Positions 34,685 to 46,599 are shown, numbered from the stretch's first letter. The stretch: DNA of 64,000 nucleotides from Aporrectodea caliginosa (GCA_020284085.1 JACEVL010000104.1:124001-188000), one strand, 5' to 3'. Numbers and translations: made by a program. The notes: generated by a model not told the origin, from the sequence alone.

Positions 34685-35210
34685 CTGGTAAAAGAGCAAA
34701 AAATTATGTTGTTTTAAAAGTCCCACTGTAGTTCAACGGCAGTTATTTCGGCAAAAAGAGTAATTGTCAGTATTACAATAATTTACTTTGTAATTATGTC
34801 AATTTAAATGTTTTAATATAATAAAATTCCGATATAGGCCCCCTAATAAATGTTAATATTTAATAATGAAAATAATAATAATGGAAAATAATGAATGTAA
34901 TAAAAGATAATATAATGAAGTAAGCAAGTGGACCTATAGCCGTTATTACCCCATTAGCAAATGCACAATGGGACATCGAAATAGAATATGTAAAGTAACA
35001 CATAAAAGTAATAATAATGTATAGTAATAATATTGAATAGTAAAGTTCAAAAACATGTTCATAAGTGTAAAACATCCTGATAATGAATACCTTTCTAGTG
35101 AGGAGTTAAGAACGTGGAATTTCACGTTTGTGAGGACGGGGCCGTAAAGAGTATTAGAAGTAATTCATGAACTGGAGGGAGTAAACCATGAAGGACATGC
35201 CCCAGGCGAA

Positions 35211-35300
35211 GCAGGACGTTTTGGCGCCGCCGTTTTGGCCCCGTAATGGCGCCGGACTTTTCGCGCCCCGTTTTGGCGCCAGACAATTTGGCGCTAATAA
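35211..35300. repeat. GGCGCC palindrome cluster
   Basis: Five or more GCGCC/GGCGC words, several as TTTTGGCGCC, within 90 bp of otherwise AT-rich DNA. It resembles the GC-rich subterminal repeats of the element at 4540-5328 in style, not sequence. No matching partner end found. Confidence 0.6.
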
Positions 35301-35984
35301 ACGTAGTAAATAACAGTTGACAAGAAATTTTAATTTTTTAATGCAAACAAATATTAGTAGTATAGCAAAGTTTTTATGCTGTTTGAAATAAACGTAAAAT
35401 TTGTGACGGAATGTGCAATGAATAATGGGTAATCCCGTATTTTAGGTTGGTAAATTCGGACCATGCTTTCAATCCCGTACTTTAGGTTGGTAAATTATTA
35501 AACATTTGAGGCTAGGTTTAATTCCTGAAAAAGTTTGCGCAAATGGAAGTTGCATTGGTGAACATATTTGTTTACGTAAATAAAATTTAAATCGATGAAA
35601 TTAATTATTTTCGTCAATAGAAGTTGGATTCATGAACATGAATCACCGCTTTCACGTTGCTTATTATTTATATGTTACAACATACCGTTTTCGCGTTCCA
35701 AATTGAAAACAATTGCCCAATTAATGTACTAGTATAATTAGAATTTGTGAAAAAGAAGTAAATAGAGTAAAAAGTTCTCTTAAACATGAACTATTTCTCA
35801 TAGCCAAATTTGTATTGGCCGCTCGAAACCAACCACTATTTCCGAGGATGCAAGTCCGAGTGCGTCAAGTGTGCAGTAATATTCATATTCAATGTGTATG
35901 CGCGACAAGGTGCACTAACATATGAAAATTAAAAATCGAGGTTCTTTAATTTTAATTTATGATAAATTTTAAAGAATAAACACC
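35301..35984. other. No assigned feature
   Basis: AT-rich. The word AATCCCGTATTTTAGGTTGGTAAATT is repeated in slightly altered form about 50 bp apart (35430-35490). No gene seen. Confidence 0.4.
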
Positions 35985-36147
35985 TACATTTATGCAGCTA
36001 CCCGAAATGCCAATCACTCATATGCTTTAGTCACTTTTCTCTCACAGGTAGCACTTGAAACTTACTGTCACTGTGAAGTCCAAATGCGTTGCAGAAATTG
36101 CAAGACATGCTGAAGTTTGACTCTATGTTTAAAATACTTACAGTCTA
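35985..36147 (+). repeat. 163-bp direct repeat, left copy (satellite monomer)
   Basis: Nearly identical (about two mismatches) to 38256-38418, immediately on the other side of the LINE. It is itself related to the 198-bp satellite monomers that follow at 38417-39011. Confidence 0.9.
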
Positions 36148-36943
36148 CTTACACCCCCAATACATGTACATCACATTAGCATATTGGGACTGTTTCAACG
36201 CCTTGCCCGATGGCTTCTATATCAATGAAAGTGAAAGTAAAGATAAGAGCCTTATAGCTAATAGATTCAATGAATTTTTTACAGAAATTGGATCTAAATT
36301 AGCCGCCAACATAATCCCAACGGACGCATCATTCACGGACTACTTGAAAAACCCCATGCTCTCATGTATAGGTATTGAGTTAACTTCACCATCTGAACTA
36401 ATTTCGATAGCTAATGGGCTTCGTACAACGCACAGCGAGGGACTTGATAGAATTGACCCCAAAATTGCCAGATTCTCGATTGAAGCCATTTTGTCTCCTC
36501 TAGCGGCGGTAATAAACTGCTCCCTCATCTCAGGAACAATCCCGGACAGCCTAAAAATTGCCAAGATCATCCCAATATTTAAAGCGGGAGACAAGAAACA
36601 AATTGACAATTATAGACTAATATCGATCTTGCCATATTTTTCTAAATTTTTTGAAAAAGTAATGCATGGGCGAATTATGTCATTTGTTAACACGAAGAAT
36701 ATTTTATTCAATGGACAATTTGGTTTCCGTAGAGGTCTCTCCACATATATGGCTGTACTGGAAATGTATGACAAGATCTCTGAGGCTAGGGACAGTAATC
36801 AGTTTTCCATTGGGGTCTTCTTTGATCTATCTAAGGCCTTCGATACGGTGAACCACAAAATCCTACTAAAAAAGCTGGACCACTATGGGATAAGGGGTAT
36901 GTGTCTGACCTGGCTTAGGGATTATTTAACGGGCAGAAAGTAA
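36089..36943 (+). CDS. LINE ORF2 part 1 (RT fingers/palm)
   Basis: Open from the left flanking repeat into the LINE. The first about 20 codons belong to the satellite, so the ATG at 36089 is not a real start. It contains the pre-RT linker and RT blocks up to the first catalytic aspartate (FFDLSKAFDTVNHKIL near its C-terminus) and ends at an in-frame TAA after LTGRK. The frame then continues in the same phase with YVFYSGT and LDVNCGVPQG, so the stop is a point mutation within ORF2. Confidence 0.75.
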   Translation: MQKLQDMLKFDSMFKILTVYLHPQYMYITLAYWDCFNALPDGFYINESESKDKSLIANRFNEFFTEIGSKLAANIIPTDASFTDYLKNPMLSCIGIELTSPSELISIANGLRTTHSEGLDRIDPKIARFSIEAILSPLAAVINCSLISGTIPDSLKIAKIIPIFKAGDKKQIDNYRLISILPYFSKFFEKVMHGRIMSFVNTKNILFNGQFGFRRGLSTYMAVLEMYDKISEARDSNQFSIGVFFDLSKAFDTVNHKILLKKLDHYGIRGMCLTWLRDYLTGRK

Positions 36944-38255
36944 TACGTTTTCTATAGTGGTACTGCTTCATGCATGCTTGATGTAAACTGTGGGGTTCCC
37001 CAAGGCTCCATTTTGGGTCCACTGTTATTTCTAATATATGTTAATGATATTTATCTCGCCTCGTCAGTGTTACAATTTATTATGTTCGCTGATGATACTA
37101 ATGTGTTTATGTCTAATAATTCCCTCATCCAATTAGTTAGTAAACTGAATGTGGCACTTGTGAAGGTGGATAGATGGTTCAAAGCGAACAAACTATCCTT
37201 GAACTTAAAAAAACTAACTATATTCTATTTAGCTCCAAGAGGAAGATGGTTTGCAATCAAGATTATCCGATCATTATCAATATTGATAATCAGAGCATAA
37301 ATAGAGTGGCCTCTACTAAATTCCTGGGTGTCCACTTAGATGAGCAATTATCCTGGAAACAGCATATAACTTATATATCTCAAAAGTTGGCAAAAAATAT
37401 AGGCATAATTTCCCGAATTCGGCACCTCCTACCGAAAGAAATACTTCTAAATCTATATTATTCGTTAATACATCCCTATCTCACCTACTGTAATCTCATT
37501 TGGGCAACAACCTATCGTACTAGATTGGTTTCTCTGATAACTCTTCAGAAACGTGCTATTCGAGTAATATGCAATGTACCCTTTAGAGCTCATACAAAGC
37601 AGTTATTCACAAATCTGGGAATTTTGCCATTTGAAAGCAACAATAAGCTACAGGTCGGGATTTTTATGTATAGGTTCCACATGCACTCATTACCTACAAG
37701 CTTCACTCGTTGGTTTAGCAAAAATCAAGAAGTCCACGGCCATCAAACGCGGTCTGCTAATAAGTACCACCAATACAGTATAAATACCACTATTCGCCAA
37801 CATAGTATTAGAACGTATGGACCGATATATTGGAATACTCTACCGACAGAGCTAACATGTCTTCCATCATTGTGCCAGTTTAAAAGCAAACTGAAGTCTT
37901 ACCTATTGAATGCTGTATGTCTGTAAGTTCAATTGATTTTCTACTTGTTATGTACTTCTAGATAAAATGTTAAGGGCTGGTTGTATGCGATGTGTTCACG
38001 TTTACCTAGCAGCTAATGTTTGATGTCATGCATAATATGCTGGGAAATTCAATGTTGATATTGTAATTACTCACGGATATGCTATTTAAGAACCAAACCA
38101 TTGGTTGAAATGATTGACTGTAATCGGGCGACCTCTGTCAGCGGAACGGTTCGTTCCTTTGGGGTTTCCCATTGACACTGTATGTATAACTAAACTAACT
38201 GTTTCCGTGTTTATATGTTTTCGGTGATCAATTAAGCATTGATTGATTGATTGAT
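36148..38255 (+). mobile_element. Nearly intact 5-prime-truncated LINE
   Basis: ORF2 runs from the pre-RT linker (ANRFNEFFTEIGSKLAANI) through RT motifs: HSEGLDRIDPKI, LKIAKIIPIFKAGDKK, DNYRLISILPYFSKFFEKV, FGFRRGLST, FFDLSKAFDTVNHKIL, CGVPQGSILGPLLFLIYVND and FADDTNVF. The C-terminal region follows (FLGVHLDEQLSW, LIHPYLTYCNLIWATTYRT, IRTYGPIYWNTLP) and ends at 37926. Only a stop at 36941 and one frame change near 37205 break it. The 3-prime end has AGCGGAACGGTTC and GGGGTTTCCCATTG and closes with ATTGATTGATTGATT. Confidence 0.92.
36974..37926 (+). CDS. LINE ORF2 part 2 (RT palm, thumb, C-terminus), frameshifted
   Basis: Carries CGVPQGSILGPLLF and FADDTNVF. The frame changes near 37205, then it is open to 37926 with ILFSSKRKMVCN, FLGVHLDEQLSWKQHI and the family's C-terminal FGIL/FES and YWNTLPTEL blocks. 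A single-base indel explains the break. Confidence 0.8.
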
Positions 38256-38418
38256 TACATTTATGCAGCTACCCGAAATGCCAATCACTCATATGCTTTA
38301 GTCACTTTTCTCTCACAGGTAGCACTTGAAACTTACTGTCACTGTGAAGTCGAAATGCGTTGCAGAAATTGCAAGACATGCTGAAGTTTGACTCTATGTT
38401 TAAAATACTTACATTCTA
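38256..38418 (+). repeat. 163-bp direct repeat, right copy
   Basis: See left copy at 35985-36147. It begins directly after the LINE TGAT tail and runs into the satellite array. Confidence 0.9.
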
Positions 38419-39011
38419 AGTATGTGTAAGCGCTTTCTAGGGCCTAAAGAGAACCCTTAATGCTACCGAAAACGCTAGTCACTCACCTCTTTCAATCACC
38501 GTTCTCTAAGTGGTAGCCCTTTGAACTTACCATTATTGTCAACCCAAACCCCATTGTACAAATGCATTGCAAGAGAAACTATTATTTGATCGTTTAAATA
38601 AAATACTTATCGTCTAAGTATGTGAAAGCCCAAATCAGAGCCTAAGGAGCACCCTTAGTGCTAACAATAAACTCAATCATCCGTCTGTCCGAATCACGTT
38701 TCTCTAAGTGGTAACCCATCAAACTTACCACTTTTCTGAAGCCAGAATCCATTGTACAAATACTTTGCAAGAGATACTTTTATTTGACCCTTGAAATAGA
38801 GTACTTATCGTCTAAGTATGCGAAAGCCCTTTCTACGGTATTTATTAGCACTCTTAGCGCTAATACATACCTCAAATCATTCCTCTGCCGCAATCAACGT
38901 TCTCTAACTGGTAACCCATCAAACATACCAATATTGTGAATCCAAAATCAATTGTTCAAATACATTGCAAGAAATACTGTTATTTAACAATTGAAATAAA
39001 TACTTATCGTT
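38417..39011 (+). repeat. 198-bp satellite, three monomers
   Basis: Monomers start at 38417, 38615 and 38813 with TAAGTATG(T/C)G and end CTTATCGT. Internal landmarks GTTCTCTAAGTGGTA and ATTGTACAAAT recur. Monomers are about 70-80% alike. The 163-bp repeat is a shorter related monomer. Confidence 0.9.
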
Positions 39012-39404
39012 CAAGTATGTGAAAGGTGATTTGTTTCACTAAAAGTCGGAAAATAATTTACGACGCTAAACTACACGTTTACCAGATATTTAATTTCAAT
39101 ATTAATAGTAGTGCACCCTTGTACACACGTTCTGACAGAGCTTTTCCCACCTACTAACATACGCCAATATATAATGCGACCCGACCTCATGATTATGTAC
39201 TCCCCTTTAAGGACAATAGAAATTTTATTCCTCGTGTCCTTTACCGAAAATTGGTACCTATAATCTGAGAGTCTTTGTCAAAATGTACCATTTAACACAA
39301 AATTCCATCTTTTGTACCTTCCTGTTAACATTAGTTTTATATTTCGATTCTATCTTTATTATTCTTTTGAATAGTAGTAATAATAGTAGTAGTAGTAGTA
39401 GTAG

Positions 39405-39455
39405 AAGCAGCAGCAGCTAGTAGTAGTAGCAGCAGTAGCAGTAGTAGTAGAAGTA
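39405..39455. repeat. (TAG/CAG)n triplet tract
   Basis: Short array upstream of the locus B core exon. Its counterparts are at 60811-60935 and 28140-28300. Confidence 0.85.
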
Positions 39456-39636
39456 GTGATTGCATTTGATGGCTGTATTGCTTGATTGGGGAGTAGACTT
39501 TTCGATGCTCTGAGTAATGGCTTCAACACATATTATACATAATAATAATATAATTATTGTATTCTGAACAGCGTTTTAAACCATTTTGATTGTCAAAATA
39601 TTTGCTTATTAGCTTCTTCGGTTTTTATTATTTCAG

Positions 39637-39762
39637 TATGCGATGGGTCTACACATCGCTCAAAAAAGCAAGCTATTGAGTGCGGCAGCAAACTTGGAGA
39701 GTGTGCCAGGGATTGTGATAAAGAAGAAGACAGCTTTTCTAAGAAGATGTGTCGCACTGGCT
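39637..39762 (+). CDS. Peptide locus B, core cysteine exon
   Basis: The acceptor TATTATTTCAG and donor CT|GTAAGTG are intact; phase 1 on both sides; 41 codons. It reads CDGSTHRSKKQAIEC... with cysteines spaced x6, x3, x11, the last completed across the junction. An extra cysteine at the second residue is absent from locus A. Roughly 24-2000 bp upstream I find no signal-peptide exon like MKTFLVL, so the locus may be incomplete, use a distant first exon, or have lost it in the duplication. Two possible terminal exons follow (40569 and 41503). Confidence 0.65.
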
Positions 39763-39837
39763 GTAAGTGATTGACGACACAGAAATTGCAGAATTTTGTC
39801 ATTTGTCATTCCATTGATGATTCCGACGGTGTCAGTG

Positions 39838-40178
39838 TCTGTAAAAGAGATGATGAAGATGATGATGATTACGATGATAGCGATGACTATGTCGATGATG
39901 ATGATGATAACGGCTATAATGACGGCGATGACGACGATAACGATGATGATGATTGGCGATGATGATTGTGATGACGATAATGATGAAGAAGATGATGATG
40001 TCAATGATGGTGCCGATGTTGATTATGATGGTGATAATGAAAGCGATGATAATAACGATGACGATGATAGTGATGATTGTGACGATGATGGTTGTGAGGA
40101 TGATGACTTTGATGATGATTATTTTGACGACGATGACGACGACAGCGTCGGCCATTGTGGTGATGATGATGATGCTGT

Positions 40179-40267
<89 letters not shown>

Positions 40268-40320
40268 CTGCTGGATGCTGTTGATGATGATGACGATGAT
40301 GATGATGATGATGATGATGT
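39838..40320. repeat. (GAT)n tract
   Basis: Degenerate then pure GAT repeats in the intron after the locus B core exon. Acidic open frames are artefacts. Confidence 0.97.
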
Positions 40321-40568
40321 AATTGTCTTATTTGCTGATCCTTTATATGGCGCCAATAGCTTCCCAAACTAATCAAAATCGTTAACTTTTGAAAACAATT
40401 ATGAATATGATTATGATGACGGTAGCGGTGACAAAGATGGTGATAATGGAGGTAATGATCATAGCGACGATGATGATGACATTCATGATGGCGATGCCTC
40501 AGTTGATAACTGAGACAATTTAACTGTGTGATATGTTAATTGCTCAGTCTGTATTCTATGTATCTTAG

Positions 40569-40630
40569 GTAGTCGTGATTACTACGGATGCCTGGATTCA
40601 CTGCAAGTGCAAGTTGAATTCGATCCTTAA
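40569..40630 (+). CDS. Peptide locus B, terminal exon type 3a
   Basis: Acceptor TGTATCTTAG, entered in phase 1: completes a cysteine, then SRDYYGC supplies the sixth framework cysteine, followed by LDSLQVQVEFDP and TAA. The x6 spacing equals that of exon type 3b. The counterpart at 61989-62068 is extended. It is missing from locus A. Confidence 0.6.
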
Positions 40631-40874
40631 AGAGGATTGCCAACAGCGACGTAGGATACGTATGTAAATACATTTAGTGTCATCATAGACTTAATTATAT
40701 TTGCATGCATGTAACCGTGAATGTATGTGAATGCGTGTAAGTCTGTACGTAGGCCCTATGTCTGTATGTTAGTAGTATGTATGTATGCAAGAGCGTAGGC
40801 TATCATTGTGTGCATGTTTACTTGCATGTTTAATATATGTTTGTTCATATGTATTTATGTGTGTATGTCTGTAT

Positions 40875-40986
<112 letters not shown>

Positions 40987-41222
40987 TGGGGCGAGGTGGC
41001 GTAGGGGTATGTTCTGTGCCTGCTAAGCAGCCGGAGTGGTTGCGGGTTCGAATCCACAAGCCGCCGCGTAGGGACCCTGGGCAAGTCCTTCACTCGCAAT
41101 TGCTCATGCGTTTCGGCGTGAAACTCCGATTCAGTGTCCGCGCTGTAGTCGGGATCGCCTCTGAGTAGGAATCTTGAAAAGGCGCTATAACAAGTGCTCA
41201 TACATACATACATACATACATA
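40987..41222 (+). mobile_element. tRNA-derived SINE in locus B
   Basis: Head GGGGCGAGGTGGCGTAGGGG with B-box-like GCGGGTTCGAATCC, body CCTGGGCAAGTCCTTCACTCG, end GAAAAGGCGCTATAACAAGTGC and (ATAC)n. Best-preserved copy of the family in the window. Confidence 0.88.
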
Positions 41223-41502
41223 CTAATTATAATGGTAATAATGGTAGTGGCAATGACAATAACAATGGCAATGGCAATGGCGATGGTAATAGTAATAATA
41301 ACAATGGAAATGCTGGGATATATGATCACTCATGGTGTAAAATTAAAATAAATTAATTGCATAGCGACCATTAGAGTTAGGACAATGATGACAATGCTAC
41401 TAAAAGCATTTAGGCTAATTAGAAATAGCTTCAGAACACTTAATGAAAACTATGAATTAACTTTAGTATTTATACTAACAGGTTTCTGTTGGTTTGTTTC
41501 AG

Positions 41503-41597
41503 GTCGAAGAAATGACGGAGGCTTTATTCGTCATGAAATTAAATTAAACATATTTCAAAATTTGATATTCGAGAAGACTCTAAAATCATTTATTTGA
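41503..41597 (+). CDS. Peptide locus B, terminal exon type 3b (Cys to Phe)
   Basis: Same acceptor and length as the locus A terminal exon, but the framework cysteine codon TGT is TTT, giving RRNDGGF. Otherwise identical over the tail IRHEIKLNIFQNL. If spliced to the core exon it would leave an unpaired cysteine. Confidence 0.5.
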
Positions 41598-41889
41598 CTA
41601 AACAGAAATTAATTACAATATTTATCATCTTCAAATCCGGTTTTTAAAACTACAGGAATAAATTAAGCATTCAAAATATCTGCCATATGACTTTCCATTC
41701 TTCAATGCGTAAAATTGTTTTTGAATCAAATGGCTCCATCCTGTCGGTGAAATAGTGAGTTAGTGTCTGAGTTGGTTTGAGTTGGGTGCCCGAGTGAATA
41801 GGTGAGTTGGTGGGTGGTTGAGTGAGTGAATAAGTAGATCAGTCAGCTAGACATTCAGTCAGTGATTTAGTAAAAGTAGTAGATAAACT

Positions 41890-41970
41890 CATAATTGATG
41901 ATGATGATGATCATGATGATGATGATATGATGATGATGTGAGTAGATGAATATGTTGATAATGATGATGA

Positions 41971-42016
<46 letters not shown>

Positions 42017-42033
42017 GCGGTGATGATGATGAA

Positions 42034-42108
<75 letters not shown>

Positions 42109-42115
42109 TATGATG
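41890..42115. repeat. (GAT)n microsatellite
   Basis: End of the block shared with 26200-26545 (inverted). Confidence 0.97.
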
Positions 42116-42174
42116 ATGACAATATAAATAATTTTAATGATGATACTAATAATAATAATTATAACGACAATTTA

Positions 42175-42545
42175 TAAGGTGTCGTAAGGCGGCCATACCG
42201 CTGCAAGGGCTCGCACATCAAATACAGCAAATTAGCGGGATAATTATGCCTTCGGCAAATGACAAGTGAAAGTCTTTCACTGAAAGACTGTTCCAGCATC
42301 TAGGGCCGCCCAGAATGCATGATCGACGAAGTGCGGGGCCTCATCCTCCGTGAGAAGATGTCGGTTTTCTCTAGCGATCTAAGTCGCAGCCCCGATGCTG
42401 AGGAATGAGTCTCTGCGCAACAGTCATGCAAATACTCGTGCGCCGCCCCATGAAATTCTTTGAATACAAGTAAACAAAGCTTTGACTCGATGCGGAACGG
42501 GACAGGCAGCCAATGCACGACGTCGCGAAGAAGTGGCATGACGTG
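42175..42545 (-). pseudogene. L2-like LINE C-terminal fragment
   Basis: Minus strand: LRDVVHWLPVPFRIESKLCLLVFK then a serine/arginine-rich stretch ending near RRMRPRTSSIMH. H-W-L-P-V-x-x-R-I-x-x-K is the usual L2/CR1 C-terminal block. The end near 42180 is degraded. Confidence 0.75.
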
Positions 42546-42837
42546 ATCGTAGGCCTATTTCCTCCTGTTACAAATAAGCCTCTGTCTGGGTATAATTCAC
42601 AACAGGAGTCAAGTTCAGAAATAGAATTAGATAAAAAGAAAGTCATGCAAAATCAAAGCAAATTCTTACACAAATATTTTACTAGCAGTGCTGAATCATA
42701 CTTAATATTGAGCAGAGCTTAAATTTGACAGATTTGGCCTAATTTTTCATTTTAGTTTTTTTACTATTTGAAATGCATACAACTTTGATTCCTAAATATT
42801 TACAACTCCGTTACTTAATAAATACACAGTACAATAT

Positions 42838-43115
42838 ACCGCCACTGTTTATAATTAGTGATTAATTAGTATAAGTGTGCATTAAATTATTGCACAGCAA
42901 CCTAAATTATTATGACGATCAATTATCTACATGGACCACTAAATAAGTAAATTCATTTTAATAGAAAAATAAAGTAACGGAGTTGTAGTAACGGAGTTGT
43001 AAAATATTCATAATTAGGTCTCCACGCTAACCGGACGAGTTAAGATACAAAAAAATAGTTAGTTTATAGTGGCCAGGCTGCCAGTTTCAATATTATTTTT
43101 AAAAGAAAAAAATAT
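42838..43115 (-). repeat. Dispersed AT-rich repeat, copy 2
   Basis: Inverted match to 22336-22615, with GTAACGGAGTTGTA duplicated inside this copy. Confidence 0.7.
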
Positions 43116-43667
43116 ATACATACGCAAAGTGCAATAATTATAGTCACGGAGTTGTAAATCTTTTTTATACTATGACATTACCGGATAAATTTAAGAAAAG
43201 TGTCAACAGAAACAAACATCCATATTGATTTCTTGTTGGTACTATCAATGCAGACAATCTTCCCTGCTATCGAAGATGTCAATTCAAAAACCGAGAATTT
43301 TCAATTTATTCCACAGATGACAGAAATCCATTCGTAACAGTGTTGTAACCAATATTTGAAGACAAAGGGTTTTATTTATTTTTTAATTATTTAGTTACTT
43401 AATAAGTTAATAAAAACCATATAGAGCAATGGATCTATGTAAGTTAATGATCTAAAAATTATAAAACATCAGTTTAGCGTTTCAACTGTTACCCTAACGT
43501 AACGCTGAATTTGGAAAGACAATGTAATTTCGGGTTAAAATTGGAATTTATATTTTTTTTATCATACTTATCATCTAAATAACATAATAGAAATAATTTT
43601 TATAACTAATTCTTGCCCTACAATGTATTTAAAAATTATAAATTATAATTTTACTCTTTGTGTAAGC
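43116..43667. other. No assigned feature
   Basis: AT-rich, with no coding motif recognised. Confidence 0.4.
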
Positions 43668-45000
43668 CGTGCAAAGGAGAAGTCGGAAATTTATCTAATT
43701 TGCCTCTTGTTGTGAAAAATACCCATCTATGGGTGAATAGTAAGTCGATTACGTTATTCGCTTACTCACACAATTAACCTCTGTTAATCCCTCTCTGTGT
43801 CTCTATCCATATCCATCTTTGGCCGTCGATATATCTCTGTTTATATGGCTTACAGTCATTGTAGGCCTACTGGTGTGTCGGTTAGTCGGAAGGACTTAGC
43901 CTTGACGAACGCCACAGATAAGGATAGTGGCTGTGCTAGAGTAGGAGCATTGCGGGAGCTTGACTGTACGTGTAGAATGTCATTCACTGTAGTGAAGTAG
44001 ATGACATTGCAAAAGACAGGTGCAGTCACTGCAGCTGAACGTCGCGCTAGACTGTGTCAGTCATTAATCATTTATTTCGGAAATTACGGAATTAAAGACC
44101 GATAGTAGAGCAATTATACAAACGTAGATGCATCAGCGATACCAGAATTCTTTGTGACATCAAAAACACCTACAAGAGAACACCGAATATTTGAAACTTG
44201 ACTGCAGTTTAGGCACAGACTAAAACGTAACGCGATTTATTTAATTATCAGGACCAAGGAGGGGTGTATACCACCATTTATTTCGTTTTCATTACCACCA
44301 TTTAGTTTTGTTCACAATGGAATATAATTTTGACTTTACAGTACGATCGTAGCATTTCATTGTTTAGGTAACAATTTAGAGGTAAACATAACCCGAGAAG
44401 TCCATATCAATTCAAAAGTCGATAACCCGATATTTTTAGTCATACTAAGTGGGGTGGATACCACCCCAGTCGCTAAGTTTTCGCTATAGCTTATTGACTA
44501 CATTCGCTAGAAGAGAAACAATATATAATACGCGTAATATGCGTGCAAAGGAGAAGTCGGAAATTTATCTGATTTGCCTCTGTTGTGAAATTATATCCAT
44601 CTCCAGGTGAATAGTCACAAATTACGTTATTCTCACACAATAACCTCTGTTATCCCTCTCTGTCTCTATCCATATCCATCTTTGGTCGTCTGAATATCTC
44701 TGTCCATCTGGCTTCAATCATAATATATACGCCTACTGGTGTGTCGGTGAGTCGGAATGGACTTAGCCTTGACGAACGTCACAGATAAGGATAGTGGCTG
44801 TGCTAGAGTAGGAGCATTGCGGGACCTTAACTCTCTGTCAAACAGGTAGAATGTCATTCACTGTAGTGAAATAGATGACATTTCAAAAGACAGGTGCAGT
44901 CCCTGCAACTGTACGTCAATTAGACTGTGCGGAAGGCATTCATTAATCATTTACTTCGGAAATTGCGAAATTAAAGGCCGATTTTTAGGGCATTTACAAA
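43668..45000. repeat. Tandem duplication, period about 875 bp
   Basis: 43668-44106 and 44543-44990 share GTGCAAAGGAGAAGTCGGAAA, CTATCCATATCCATCTTTGG, GACTTAGCCTTGACGAACG and GGATAGTGGCTGTGCTAGAG in order. The end of each copy contains antisense L2-like RT debris related to 46600-48600. A decayed piece of the piggyBac-like repeat (about 44245-44545) ends the first unit. Confidence 0.8.
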
Positions 45001-45674
45001 CGTAGATGCATTAGCGTTACCAGAATTGAATGTAAATCCAATACTGAGAGAACACCTGGTATGATTTGAAACCAAACCAGAAACACGTCTTCGGCCTTAC
45101 TGCAGTTTAGGTACAGACTAAAACGTCCTTGGCCTTTTCTTAAATCTACACACGTGGTCGTTATTCAGAAAGCCCCCACTGTGAAGGAAAATCAATAATC
45201 ATGTGGTAAATCAAGTCAGAGACCACTTGACACTGATCGCGTTGGTATCCATTGCGGTCACCGCTGTTGAGAAAGCCCTCACGAAGTTGCATGGAAAAGC
45301 CTTAGCTGTCTCGTGACCATTCTCTATGTTGGAATAATTCGAAATATTTTACAAACTAGTTTCTGTTGTCAGCTAAAAGAAGAGCAGATGAAGCCACAGA
45401 AATTACACAGTACAGGTTTACAGGATGTCTGTCTGTCCTTCGTGCTTTCCGATGTATAGTGAATTGGTAACAGGAGCAATAGAAATATCTAAGTAATTAA
45501 TTAATTAGTAATATTTTTTATCAAACGTAGGCCTACATGTATGTATAATTATGTAGACATACTGAGTTGAGCTGAAGGTCGTTGGCTTTTATTCTGTAAA
45601 AACCAGCATTTCGAATTTATTAGCTAATATTATTCAGACCTGTTCTGATCGCCCAATTCAATGTCACTATTATG

Positions 45675-45870
45675 ATGATGACGACGACGACGACGACGAC
45701 GATGACGATGATGATGATGATGATGATGATAATAATGATGATGATGATGATAAGGAGGAGGAGGAGGAGGATAAGGATGGAGGAGGATAAGAGGAGGAGG
45801 AGGAGGAGGACAAGAAGAAGAAGAAGAAGATGAAGAAGAAAGAAGAAAAGAAGAGGAGGAAGAAAAGATT
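45675..45870. repeat. (GAC)/(GAT)/(GGA)/(GAA) purine-rich tract
   Basis: Starts as GACGAC and GAT repeats and becomes an almost pure purine strand of GGA and GAA units from about 45750. Serine/Phe frames on the minus strand are artefacts. Confidence 0.95.
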
Positions 45871-46184
45871 TGATATACTTTTTCTTTTCATTTTAGTTTT
45901 GTACAGTTGATATTTTGAATTTTTTTACATCCAAATTAAAGTAGAGCATGTCTCCTACGGTCATGATGTTATTATTAATTAATAAATATATACGTATGGA
46001 CACTGTAGCGTAGAATGTCTGTACATGTATATTAATTTTATTTGTGTGAAAAATTTATAAAGGACCATTCTTGAAGCAAGAATAGTTCTCTATACTGTCG
46101 TGATGATTTCTACAACTCTGCTTGACATCGTAGAGAAGAATGTCAAAATCTTCTGTTCTTTTTTCTTACTTTTCTCAGTTGTTC

Positions 46185-46300
46185 GACTGGAACGATGTCT
46201 CCCAGGCGGCACCGTATTCAGTCAAAGATTCTGATCCCTTTGCGCTTATGTAATTATCTCGTCGACTCTGCTCCATCATACCTTATGGACAGTTTGATAT
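46185..46300 (+). pseudogene. L2-like LINE C-terminal scrap
   Basis: RRHRIQSKILIPLRL then APSYLMDSL matches the L2 block R-x-R-I-x-x-K-I-L ... A-P-x-Y-L. No flanking RT sequence. Confidence 0.6.
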
Positions 46301-46599
46301 TCCTTGACCTTGACGCGAGTCAACAGCTCCAAAATATTGGCTGGCTCAAGTTTGTTCAACTGGGTGAACTTATCTTTAAACATTAGATGAATATGCACAA
46401 TATTTTGGCAAACGTTTTTAACTCCCTCTGGCCACATGCAATTCGGTTTAACCTAATATCTCATAGGATGAAAACTGCTTCACTTCTATTGACTGATGCC
46501 TCTGTGTCCGTCCAAGTACAGTATTTCAACTAATTGTCATATTCATCAGTCGATAACATTGTTTCAAACTAGATATGGATAAAACATGTTCTGACCAGA

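Noticed and set aside
38417..39011. Gene or CRISPR interpretation of regularly spaced repeats
   Set aside because: 198-bp monomers with gradual divergence are an ordinary satellite.
40987..41065. A functional tRNA gene (B-box GGTTCGAATCC)
   Set aside because: No matching acceptor stem, and the sequence continues into a SINE body and tail. The same holds for 14853, 30282, 27500 and 56470.
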